DNA of 64,000 nt, taken from positions 4,353,061 to 4,417,060 of the forward strand of contig NW_024732415.1 of NCBI RefSeq assembly GCF_018991925.1, written 5' to 3'. This DNA is from Homarus americanus. Its lineage: Eukaryota > Arthropoda > Malacostraca > Decapoda > Nephropidae. Shown here in pieces: positions 48,601 to 59,179 of this stretch. The translations under genes and the position numbers were made by a program. Position 1 is the stretch's first letter; every line of letters starts with the position of its first letter. The notes beneath the pieces were generated by a model. It was not told the origin of the DNA. It did not search any database and saw only the letters and a program-made list of their open reading frames with translations.

Positions 48601-51600
48601 AGGCGTCCCCTACGTGGAGACCTATAGCTTTGGTGGTAGTGTCATACATATTGCATACGTCCAGCAATACCTTACTTAACTGTGATTGGTGGACTAAAAT
48701 GTAAATGCAAATATCAGCCAATAGGAGAACAGAGCAGTCAGTCAGCACAACACCCCAACTTATGTTTTCCTGTTGGATATTTATTCTCTTTTACATTGTT
48801 CATGGTGTGATGATACTCGAAATGCGATGGGCGGAGTATTTATTCATATCTCCCATTGTTCTAAATGTGCAAAAACAACTGCCCCCACGGTCAATCCAGT
48901 GATAGTGCCCCCTGGGTCCCTCCCATGTGCCCTACCAGGTGCGTCGCTCTTAGGGGCTCTGACAGGGGTGTCGGTGCCCTCAGGGTCCCTGGCAAGGGTG
49001 GCGGCGCTCCCAGGGGCCCTACCTGGGGCGGTGGCGCACCCAGGGGCCTTCTCAGGTGCGGTGGCGCCCACAATGTCCCTCCCAGAGGCACCGGTGCCCC
49101 CCAAGGGACCTCTCAGGTGTGGTAGCGCCCCCAGGCGCCGGCCAAAAGGTAACGTCGCCCTTAGGGGCCCGCCAAGGGGTAACGTCGCCCACAAGGGCTC
49201 TCCTTATGGGCAGCGATGCCCCCAGGGGCTCTCCTCAGGGTTAGCGGTGCCCCCAGGGGACCATCCAAAAGCAGTGGCGCCCCAAGGGGCGACGGTACCC
49301 TTGGAGGCCTTCCCAGGGGCCCTACCAGAGGCCTCCACTACCTGGAGACATATAGCTTTAGGTCGTAGTTTCGTACGTATTGCATACGTCCAGCAATCCC
49401 TTACTTAACTGTGATTGGTGGACTAAAATGTAAATGCAAATATCAACCAATAGGAGAACAGAGCAGTCAGTCAGCACAACACCCTAACTTATGTTTTCCT
49501 GTTGGATATTTATTCTCCTTTACATTGTTCATGGTGTGATGATACTGGAAATGCGATGGGCGGAGTATTTATTCATATCTCCCATTGTTCTAAATGTGCA
49601 AAAACAACTGCCCCCACGGTCAATCCAGTGATAGTGCGCCCTAGGGCCCTCCCATTTGCCTTACCAGGTGCGTCACTCTTAGGGGCTCTCACAGGGGTGT
49701 TGGTGGCCCCAGGGAACCTGGCAAAGGTGGCGGCGCTCCCAGGGGCCCTACCTGGGGCGGTGGCGCACCCAGGGTCCTTCCCAGGTGTGGTGGCCCCAGA
49801 GGGTCCCTCCCAGGGGCACCGGTGCCCCCAGGGGACCTCTCAGGTGTGGTTGCGCCTCCAGGCGCCGGCCAAGGGGTAACGTCGCCCCCAGGGGACCGCC
49901 AAGGGGTAACATCACCCAGAGGGGACCGCCAAGGGGTAATGTCGCCCACAGGGGCTCTTCTTAGGGGCATCGATGCCCCCAGGGGCTCTCGTCAGGGTTA
50001 GCGGTGCCCCCAGGGGACCTTCCATAGGCGGTGGCGCCCCAAGGGGCGACGGTACCCTCAGGGGCCTTCCCAGGGGCCCTACCAAAGGCGCCCACTACCT
50101 GGAGACCTATAGCTTTTGGGGGTAGTGTCGTCCATATTGCATACGTCCAGCAATACCTTACTTAACTGTGATTGGTGGACTAAAATGAAATGCAAATATC
50201 AGCCAATAGGAGAATAGAGCAGTCAGTCAGCACAACACCCCAACTTATGTTTTCCTTTGGATATTTATTCTCCTTTACATTGTTCATGGTGTGATGATAC
50301 TGGAAATGCGATGGGCGGAGTATTTATTCATATCTCCCATTGTTCTAAATGTGCAAAAACAACTGCCCCCACGGTCAATCCAGTGATAGTGCGCCCTGGG
50401 GCACTCCCATTTGCCCTACCAGGTGCATCGATCTTGGGGCTCTCCCAGGGGTGTCGGCGACCCCAGGGGCCCTGACAAGGGTGTCGGCAATCCCAGGAGC
50501 CCTGCCAGGGGCGGTGGCGCACCCAGGGGCCTTCCCAGGTGCGGTGGCGACCACAGGTTTCCTCTCAAGGGCACCGGAGCCCCCAGGGGACCTCTCAGGT
50601 GTGGTGGCGCCCTCAGGTGCCCTCCAAGGGGTAACGTTTCCCACAGGTGCCCGCCAAGAGGTAACGTTGCCCCCATGGGACCGCCAAGGGGTAACGTCAC
50701 CCCCAGGGGACCGCCAAGGGTAACGTCACCCCCAGGGGCTCTCCTCAGGGGCACTGGTGCCCCCAGGGGAGCTCTCAGGTGTGGTGGCGCGCCCATGGGC
50801 ACGCCAAGGGGTAACGTCGCCCCCAGGGGCTCTTCTTATGGGCAGCGATGCCCCTAGGGGCTCCCCTCAGGGTCAGCAGTGCCCCCAGGGGACCTTCCAG
50901 AGGTGGTGGCGCCCCAAGGGGCGGCGCTACCCTCATGGGCCTTCCCAGGTGCCCTACCACAGGCGTTCCCTAACTGGAGACCTATAGCTTTTGGTGGTAC
51001 TGTCTAGCATATTGCATACGTCCAGCAATCCCTTACTTAACTGTGATTGGTGTACTAGAATGTAGATGCAAATATCAGCCAATAGGAGAACAGAGCAGTC
51101 AGTCAGCACAACACCACAACTTATGTTTTCCTGTTGGATATTTATTCTCCTTTACATTGTTCATGGTGTATCAGGAAATGCGATGGCCGAAGTATTTATT
51201 CATATCTCCCATTGTTCTAAATATTAAAAAACAACTGCCCCCACGGTCAATCCAGTTATAGTCCACCCTGGGGCCCTCCCATTTGCCCTACCAGGTGCGT
51301 CGCCCTAGGGGCGGTCCCATGGGTGTCAGTTTCCCCAGGGGCCCTGGGAAGGGTGGCGGCTATCCCAGGGGCCCTGCCAGGGGCGGTGGCGCACCCAGGG
51401 GCCTTCCCAGGTGCGGTGGCGCCCACAGGGTCCCTTTCAGGGGCACCTGTGTCCCCAGGGGACCTCTCAGGTGTGGTGGCGCGCCCAGGGGCCGGCCAAG
51501 GGATAAGATTGCCCCAGGGGATCTTCTTTTGGGTAGCGATGCCTCCAGGGGCTCTTCTTTTGGGCAGCGATGCCCCTAGGGGCTCTCCTCAGGGGCACCG

Positions 51601-54600
51601 GTGCCCCTAGGGGAGCTGTCAGGTGTGGTGGCACCCCCAGGGGCCCGTCAAGGTGTAACGTCGCCCACTGTCGCTCTTCTTAAGGGCAGCGATGCCCCCA
51701 AGGGTCCTTCTAGAGGCGGTAGCGTCCCAAGGGGTGGCGATACCCTCAGGAGCCTTCCCAGGTGCCCTACCTATAGCTTTTGGTGGTAGTGTCGTACATA
51801 TTGCATACGTCCAGCAATCCCTTACTTAACTGTGATTGGTGGACTAAAATGTAAATCCAAAAAACAGCCAATAGGAGAACAGAACAGTCAGTCATCACAA
51901 CACCCCAACTTATGTTTTCCTGTTGGATATTTATTCTCCTTTACATTGTTCATGGTGTGATGATATATCCCATTGTTCTAAATGTGCAAAAACAACTGCC
52001 CCCACTGTCAATCCAGTGATAGTGCCCGCTGGGTCCCTCCCATTTGCCCTACCAGGTGCGTCGCCCTAGGGGCTCTCCCAGGTGTGTCGCTGCCCCCAGG
52101 GGCTCTGCCAGTGGCGGTGGGGCACCTAGGGGCGTTCCCAGGTGCGGTGGCGCCCATAGGATCCCTCGCAAAGGCACCGGTGCCCCCAGAGGACCTCTTA
52201 GGTGTGCTGGCGCCCTCCTAGGGGCCCGCCAAGGCGTAACGTCGCCCCCAGGGAACCGCCAAGGCGTAACGTTTCCCCCAGGGGACCGCCAAGGGGTAAC
52301 ATCGCCCCCAGCGGACCGCCAAGGGGTAACGTCGCCCCCAGGGGACCGCCAAATAGTAACGTCGCCCCCAGGGGCTCTTTTTTGGGGCAGCGATACTCCC
52401 AGGGACTCCTCAGGGGCATCGGTGCCTTCAGGGGAGCTCTCAGGTGTGGTGGCGCCCCCAGGGGTCTGCCAAGGGGTCACGTCGTCAGCAGGGGCTCTTC
52501 TTAGGCGCACCGATGCCCCCAGGGGCTCCCCTCAGGGTCAGCCATGCCCCCAGGGGACCTTCCATTGGCGGTGACGCCCCAAGGGGCGGCGGTACCCTCA
52601 GGGGCCTTCCCAGGTGCCCTACCAGAGGCGTCCCCTACGTGGAGACCTATAGCTTTGGTGGTAGTGTCATACATATTGCATACGTCCAGCAATACCTTAC
52701 TTAACTGTGATTGGTGGACTAAAATGTAAATGCAAATATCAGCCAATAGGAGAACAGAGCAGTCAGTCAGCAAAATACCCCAACTTATGTTTTCCTGTTG
52801 GATATTTATTCTCCTTTACATTGTTCATGGTGTGATGATACTGGAAATGCGATGGGCGGAGTATTTATTCATATCTCCCGTTGTTCTAAATGTGCAAAAA
52901 CAACTGCCCCCACGGTCAATTCAATGATAGTGCCCCCTAGGTCCCTCCCATTTACCCTACCAGGTGCGTCGCCCTAGGGGCTCTCCCAGGGGTGTCGGTG
53001 CCTCCAGGGGCCCTGCAACGGGTGTCGGTGCTCCTAGGGGCGGTGGCGCACCCAGGGGCCTTCCCAGGTGCGGTGGCAACCACAGGGTCCCTCCCAGGGG
53101 CACCGGTGGCCTCTCAGGTGTTGTGGCGCCCACAGGGGCCCGCCAAGGGCTAACGTCGCCCCCAGGGGACCGCCAAAGGGTAACGTCGCCCCCAGTCGCT
53201 CTTCTGTGGTCAGCTATGCCTCCAGGGGCTCTCCTCAGGGTCACCGGTGCCCCCAGGCGATCTCTTAGGTATGGTGGCGCCCCCAGGGGCCCGCCAAGGG
53301 GTAACATCGCCCCCAGGAGCTCTTCTTAGGGGCAGAGCGATGCCCCCAGGGTCTCCCCTCACGGTCAGCCGTGCCTCCAGGGGTCCTTCCAAAGCAGGTG
53401 GCGCCCCAAGGGGCAGCGGTACCCTCAGGATCCTTCTCAGGGGCCCTACCAGAGGCGTCCCTTACCTGGAGACCTAAAGCTTTTGCTGGAAGTGTCGTAC
53501 ATATTGCATACGTCCAGCAATCCCTTACTTAACTGTGATTGGTGACTAAAATATAAATGCAAATATCAGCCAATAGGAGAACAGAGCAGTCAGTCAACAC
53601 AACACCCCAACTTATGTTTTCCTGTTGGATTTTTATTCTCCTTTACATTGTTCATGGTGTGATGATACTGGAAATGCGATGGGCGGAGTTTTTATTCATA
53701 TCTCCCATTGTTCTAAATGTGCAAAAACAACTGCCCCCACGGTCAATCCAGTGATAGTGCGCCCTAGGGCCCTCCCATTTGCCTTACTAGGTGCGTCGCC
53801 ATAGGGGCTCTCCCAGGGGTGTCGGTGCCTCCAGGGGCCCTGCAAAGGGTGTCGGTGCTCCCAGGGGCCCTGTTAGGGGCGGTGGCGCACCCAGGGGCCT
53901 TCCCAGGTGCGGTGGCACCCACAGGGTCCCTCCTAGGGGCACCGGTGGCCCCAGAAGGCCTCTCAGGTGTTGTGGCGCCCACAGGGGCCCGCCAAGGGCT
54001 AACGTCACCCCCAGGGGACCGCCAAAGGGTAACGTCGCCCCCAATCGCTCTTCTGTGGTCAGCTATGCCTCCAGGGGCTCTCCTCAGGGTCACCGGTGCC
54101 CCCAGGCGATCTCTTAGGTATGGTGGCGCCCCCAGGGGCCCGCCAAGGGGTAACATCGCCCCCAGGAGCTCTTCTTAGGGGCAGAGCGATGCCCCCAGGG
54201 TCTCCCCTCACGGTCAGCCGTGCCTCCAGGGGTCCTTCCAGAGCAGGTGGCGCCCCAAGGGGCAGCGGTACCCTCAGGGGCCTTCTCAGGGGCCCTACCA
54301 GAGGCGTCCCTTACCTGGAGACCTAAAGCTTTTGCTGGAATTGTCGTACATATTGCATACGTCCAGCAATCCCTTACTTAACTGTGATTGGTGACTAAAA
54401 TATAAATGCAAATATCAGCCAATAGGAGAACAGAGCAGTCAGTCAGCACAACACCCCAACTTATGTTTTCCTGTTGGATTTTTATTCTCCTTTACATTGT
54501 TCATGGTATGATGATACTGGAAATGCGATGGGCGGAGTATTTATTCATATCTCCCATTGTTCTAAATGTGCAAAAACAACTGCCCCCACGGTCAATCCAG

Positions 54601-54983
54601 TGATAGTGCGCCCTAGGGCCCTCCCATTTGCCTTACTAGGTGCGTCGCCCTAGGGGCTCTCCCAGGGGTGTCGGTGCCTCCAGTGGCCCTGACAAGGGTG
54701 GCGGCACTCCTAGGGGCCCTGCCAGGGGCGAAGACACACGCAGGAGCCTTCTTAGATGCGGTGGCGCCTACGGGGTCCCACCCAGGGGCACCGGTGCACC
54801 CAGGGGACCTCTCAGGTGTGGTTTCGCCCCCATGGGTTCGCCAACGGGTAACGTCGCCCCCAGGAGCCCGCCAATGGGTAACGTTGACCCCAGGGGACCG
54901 CCAACTGGTAACGTCGCCCACAGAGGCTCTTCTTAAGGGCAGCAATGCCCCCAAGGGCTCTCCTCAGGGTCAGCGGTGCCCCC

Positions 54984-55200
54984 AATCACCTGAAAAACCA
55001 ATTGTTGGCAAGTACTGAAATAAGCATTGAGAAAAATTTCATTAAAATATTCCAAGCATCATTACGACCACTAATTATTCCGCAATCGAACTGTCGATGA
55101 AAGGATCGGACTCGGCATGCTCAGGAGTACCTATACTGTGATTTTGAACAAAATTGCGTATATCGCGTTTTGTCTCGACCCTGGAAAAATTGCGTAAGGG
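54984..55200. mobile_element. Truncated MITE-like element
   Basis: 217 bp homologous over its full length to 55,311-55,527, ending in GAAAAATTGCGTAAGGG, a two-mismatch version of the terminal repeat of the next element. Its left 106 bp are missing; the satellite (…GCGGTGCCCCC) abuts it directly. It is separated by GGGA from the complete copy. Confidence 0.85.
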
Positions 55201-55204
55201 GGGA

Positions 55205-55527
55205 CCCTTACGCGTTTTTTCACCCAAATATGATTTTCTCTCAAACTTGAAATTTGGTGGGATTAATTTCAGTTATTAAGTACTTCCAGAAGAACATAAC
55301 AACACCAACCAATCACCTGAGAAACCAATAGTTGGCGAGTACTGAAATAAGCATTGAGAAAATTTTCATTTTAATAGACCAAGCATCATTACAACCACTA
55401 ATAATACCGCAATCGAACTGTCGATGATAGGATCAGAATCAGCATGCTCAGGAGTACCTATACTGTGATTTTGAACAAAATCGCGTTTATCGTGTTTTGT
55501 CTCGACCCTGGAAAAAACGCGTAAGGG
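55205..55527. mobile_element. Complete 323-bp MITE-like element with perfect 17-bp TIRs
   Basis: The left end CCCTTACGCGTTTTTTC (55,205-55,221) is the exact reverse complement of the right end GAAAAAACGCGTAAGGG (55,511-55,527). The interior has no coding capacity. No target-site duplication is visible; the left neighbour is another copy and the right neighbour is satellite. The superfamily is not assigned. Confidence 0.85.
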
Positions 55528-57269
55528 CTACAGGTCTTGCGCCACCAGGGCTTCTCGCAATGGCGGCGAAGGCCCCATGGACTATCCCAGGGACACTCGC
55601 AGGGGCGGCGGCTCCTCAGGGACTTTTCCAGAGGGGTCGACGCCCCCATGGGCCCTCCTAGAGGCAGCGACGCCTTCAGAGACCCTCCTAGGGATGGTGG
55701 CGCCCCCAAGGACCCTGCCAGGGGAGGCTGCACCCCCAGGGGCCTTCTCAATGGCGGCTGCGCCCCCAGGAGCCTTCCCAGGGGTGATTGAGCCCCCAGC
55801 TGCCATCCCAGGGACAGCAGCGTCTCCAGGAACCCTCTTAGGGGCGGTAGCGCCCCCAAGGGCTTTCCCAGCGTCGACAGTGCCCCCAGGGGCCCTCTCA
55901 AGGGCAGCGGCATCTCCAGGGACCCTCCTAGGCTCAGTAGCGCCTCCAGGTGCCCTTTGAAGGGCGGCGGCGCTTCAAGCGATCATCCCAGGGGACCTCC
56001 CAGGGGCAGTGGCGCCCCCATTGACCCTTCCTGGGGCTGTGGTTTCCACAGGGACCCTCCAAGGGGCGGCGGCACCCCCAAAACCCCCTCAGAGATGTGG
56101 TCGCCCCCAAGTGTACCTCCCAGGGGTGACGGCGCCCCGGGGGCCATCCCAGCGTCAGCGGCGCCTGCAGGGGCCATTTCAGGGCCAGCGACGTCCCTAG
56201 AAACTCCCAGAGATGGCGCCCTCATTGAGCCTCTCAGGGGTGTGGGGCCACTATGAACCCTCGTAAAGTGGACGTCCCCCATCTTGGACCCTCCCAGGGG
56301 TGGCAGCACCCCCATGGACCCTCCCAGGTATGGCGGCGCCCCTTGGAACCCTCTCAGGGGGGGCGGAGCCCCCCCTACAGACCCTACCTAGGGTCCCCAT
56401 GGGACTTATTGCATGCTTGTTCGTTGTATGATATATATTACATACTTCCAGCAGTTCTTTAGTGAACTATGATTGGTGGACTATTCCTTTAACCCACCAA
56501 ATTACCGCCAATAGGAGAAGAGAGCAGTCAGTCAACACAGCACCACAACTTATGTTTTCCTATTGGATATTATTCTCCATTACCGTCTCCAGAATGCGAT
56601 GAGACTGAAAATGTGAAGGGCGATGTATATATTTATCGTTGCATTTCCCAGAGTTCTAAATAGTGCAAAAACTACTTCAATCCAGGGGTCCTACAGGTCT
56701 GGCGCTCGCATGGGACCTCCCAGAGACTGCAGCGCCACCAGGGGCTCTCCCAGAGCGGCGGCGCCCACAGGAACCTTCCCAAGGGCGATGGACCCCCGTT
56801 ACCCTCCCAGGGGCGGCAGCGCTCTCAGGGACCTTCACAGGGACGGAGGCACCCCAGGGACCCTCCCAGGGGCGGCGGTGCTCCCAGGGACTTTCGCAGA
56901 GACCCTCCCAAGGGTAGCAACGCCCCCAGGGACCTTCCAAGGGACGGTGGCGCGCCCAGGGACCATATCAAGAGCGGCGGCGCCCCAGTGGCTCTCTCAG
57001 GGACGGCCACGCCCCAAAGAGCCCCCCAGGGGTGGTGGCAACCCCAGAGGCCCTCCCAATGGTGGTGACGTTCCCAAGGTCCCACTCAGGGGCGGCAGTG
57101 CCCCCAGGGGCTCTCCCAGGGGTTGTGGCGCCACCATGGGCCCACTCAAAGGCGGCGGCGCCCCCAGGGACCTTCCCAGAGGCAGTTGTGCCCCCAAGGA
57201 CACTCCCAGGGACAGCTGCGCTCCAAGGGACCTTTCCAGCGACGGTGACCCCCTCAGGGAACCTCACTT
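55528..57269. repeat. Diverged edge of the satellite array
   Basis: Two blocks of 30-bp subrepeats (about 55,540-56,395 and 56,690-57,265) flank one old spacer copy. Subrepeats keep the CCCCCAGGGACCCTCCCAGG pattern but differ from one another far more than in the main array. Long frames on both strands (up to 240 codons, Pro/Gly/Ala/Arg-rich) remain open because the period is divisible by three; the longest runs on into the adjoining transposon, so they are not called as genes. Confidence 0.85.
56400..56690 (+). repeat. Ancient copy of the satellite spacer
   Basis: Alignable to the main spacer through CATACTTCCAGCAGTTC, GATTGGTGGACT, CCAATAGGAGAA, GAGCAGTCAGTCAACACA, CTTATGTTTTCC and GTGCAAAAACTAC. 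Both CCAAT-type boxes remain (56,471-56,475 and about 56,510), but the octamer is gone and the GC box reads GGGCGA, followed by TATATATTTA. Confidence 0.85.
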
Positions 57270-57449
57270 GAAAATGCCCATGATATTGGTCAGATTTAAA
57301 AACAAATTATTGAGGGGCGGGCTTACAGCGCTACCCTTTCCCTGAAAACCCTAGCTAGGTGGGCTCGTTGTGTTCGCCATGTTCCCCAACTGAAAACGTC
57401 TCGGACCCCCCCCCCTCCCCCCTTTTTTATTTTCCTGGGTCCGCCCCGG
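57270..57449 (-). mobile_element. Truncated hAT-like MITE, reverse orientation
   Basis: Reverse complement begins CCGGGGCGGACCCAGGAAAA, has a G run and GGTCC, then runs toward AAATCTGACCAATATCATGG, all in the order found at 57,801-57,950. It stops abruptly at the satellite edge near 57,270. It is a partial copy of the element at 57,801-58,122 in the opposite orientation. Confidence 0.75.
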
Positions 57450-57800
57450 TGTACAGTATCCCTCGGTGTTGAACTTGCGTATACACGCTTCCTTCTTTAA
57501 TGACACTACCTTACCACAAGTGTCCTTATTTTGTAATATTTTTTCCTCGCCAATTAGGTGTACTAAAAACCAAGGTATAAAGATATATTTATGCCTTGCT
57601 AAAAACATCCCGTTCTGGTTGAGAGGAAGTATCGCTTTTCCAACTGTGACAATCATGATGAGGGTGGCGGCTTTATTATTAAGTTTTAGTGATTGTGGGT
57701 ATGTCAGATTCTTCCCCAAAATCACCAACCAGATATACCTGTGACCTTAACTGGCTACTTGCATGAGTACGTGTCAATGTATGTGTGCATGTGGTAGTGT
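57450..57800. other. Spacer, no gene seen
   Basis: Ordinary mixed sequence between two copies of the same transposon family. On the minus strand an AATAAA (plus-strand TTTATT near 57,672) is the nearest canonical poly(A) signal I noticed downstream of the fucosyltransferase stop, about 1.3 kb away; its use is uncertain. Confidence 0.4.
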
Positions 57801-58122
57801 CAGGGGCTGATCCAGGAATACCAAAAAGGGGAGGGGGGGGGGGGTCCAAGAAGCGAGCATAGCGAGCACAGCGAGCCCACCCAGCTGGGGTTTGGGGGGC
57901 CACTGGGAAACACCCATTATTTTTTTTTTAAATCTGACCAATATCACGAGCATTTTTAGGCCATTTTGAAGTCACGCGCACTTGATATTAAGAGTTATTC
58001 TGAGGTCAATAATAATTACTTTTTACTGCACAAAAATGCATGAGTACAATATTGTATTTAAGAAAAAGTATTGTAATTTTCTGATGAAAAGGGGGGTCCG
58101 GATCCCCCTGGATCCGCCCCCG
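57801..58122 (+). mobile_element. hAT-like MITE, 322 bp
   Basis: Starts CAGGGGCTGATCCAGGAATA and ends TGGATCCGCCCCCG, imperfect terminal inverted repeats of the CAGGGGCGGATCCAGG type familiar from non-autonomous hAT-like elements in many animals. The interior carries AGCGAGCATAGCGAGCACAG and no coding capacity. AGTGT flanks both sides, a possible 5-bp target duplication; hAT elements normally give 8 bp, so the assignment to hAT is tentative. Confidence 0.75.
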
Positions 58123-58977
58123 AGTGTGAGTATCTATGAATGTGTGCTTGTGTGTGCGTATGTACAATAATAATGACAATTCCACGGGTAAATATAATAA
58201 TAACAACAAGACCAGCATAGTAGATATATTTCCAGCAACTGGGAGTATAATCCATGAGATCACAAATTGTAATGTTCAATACAACATAAATTAGTTAGAA
58301 TTACAAAATCTTAAGACAACAGTGTGTAACAGACGTAACCGACCGCCTAAGCGGCTAACGAGCCGATCAGTGGTGAAGAGGATAAAAGTAAAAGTAACAA
58401 ATGATGAAAGTTTGGAGCCGAACACTGTGATAGTAAACACACATATACAGTATATATAGCACTAGTGGGGCTACATCAGACTGGTTACAACTTGATGTGC
58501 AAAGACGAGTGTTTAGCAGCAAGTAGGACATCATCAAAACAATGTAATAATCTGGTACTGGATCAAGATCGGAATGTGGTCACAGTGTGATATGAACACA
58601 CATAGGTGTTTACAATAAGTTGTTTTGTATAGACTGTGTGATCACCATCTGCAACATTTTTACGTACGTGTTTCTGAACTCTTTCTAATTTCCTAGTCTG
58701 TAATTGTGTAAGGCCTGGGAATCACACAAAAGCTTCATATTCCAACTGTGATCAAGAATATATCACACTGGATATGCTGTAATTCATGTATACAACTTAA
58801 CAGAACCTGAAATTATTACCGCAGTAGGTGATGAATATTGTTCTGACTCCCTTACAAGTTTAACATGTCAGACTATTTAAGTACTGAGTTGTGTTGATAT
58901 GTACCAACAACAGCTGACAAGGTGTATTATGTAAGGATAGGATGGAGGGATCTCTTGATCTCTTCTTTGTCATTCCC
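58123..58977. other. Presumed 3' flank/UTR of the fucosyltransferase gene
   Basis: Lies just downstream of the minus-strand stop codon. No open frame of interest and no AATAAA on the minus strand was noticed within it. The extent of the 3' UTR cannot be set from sequence. Confidence 0.4.
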
Positions 58978-59179
58978 TTATAACTTTCCTGTTTTATCAA
59001 AGTGACCATAAGAAGAAGTATTAACAATGTCGTAGACTTTCTCAACTTTGTAGTAAGGGTATTTACCTCTTTTCATGGTTCTGAGGTTCACACCTTGAGC
59101 GAAGCCGTCGTGGAAGTTGTAAGGGTATCTGTAGCCTTCCTTTATGAGGTCTCCCGTCTGCATCATAATCACCCCCGAC
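58978..59179 (-). CDS. FUT8: FUT8-like terminal exon: SH3-like domain and stop
   Basis: 202 bp including the stop. Encodes SGVIMMQTGDLIKEGYRYPY, NFHDGFAQGVNLRTMKRGKY, PYYKVEKVYDI and ends FDKTGKL. It matches the SH3-like end of human FUT8 at GDIIGVAGN, WDGYSKGVN and GLYPSYKV. The length after the domain is similar to vertebrate FUT8, so the C terminus looks complete. Confidence 0.94.

Larger units (their letters stand above)
17998..54983. repeat. 37-kb satellite array, about 45 units of 0.73-0.94 kb
   Basis: Head-to-tail units, each with a spacer beginning CTTACTTAACTGTGATTGG, a GC-rich block of 30-bp subrepeats, and a tail ending GCATACGTCCAGCAAT. Spacers begin at about 18602, 19472, 20353, 21206, 22079, 22954, 23683, 24407, 25248, 26151, 26879, 27635, 28485, 29422, 30151, 30909, 31761, 32700, 33427, 34152, 34971, 35878, 36606, 37334, 38242, 39060, 39787, 40544, 41298 (truncated), 42191, 42918, 43675, 44431, 45281, 46139, 47046, 47773, 48671, 49400, 50157, 51032, 51821, 52696, 53524 and 54373. 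Between about 25 and 51 kb units are very similar; those at 51,032 and 51,821 are more diverged. I do not recognise the satellite. Open frames inside it are repeated in most units and in several frames at once, as expected of a period divisible by three; none is annotated as a gene. Confidence 0.95.

Noticed and set aside
18020..54954. Hundreds of Pro/Gly/Ala-rich open frames in the satellite, resembling elastin- or silk-like repeat proteins
   Set aside because: The 30-bp period is divisible by three and GC-rich, so several frames on both strands are open at once. Most begin at non-ATG codons, they end at satellite-spacer stops, and they recur with frameshifts between units.
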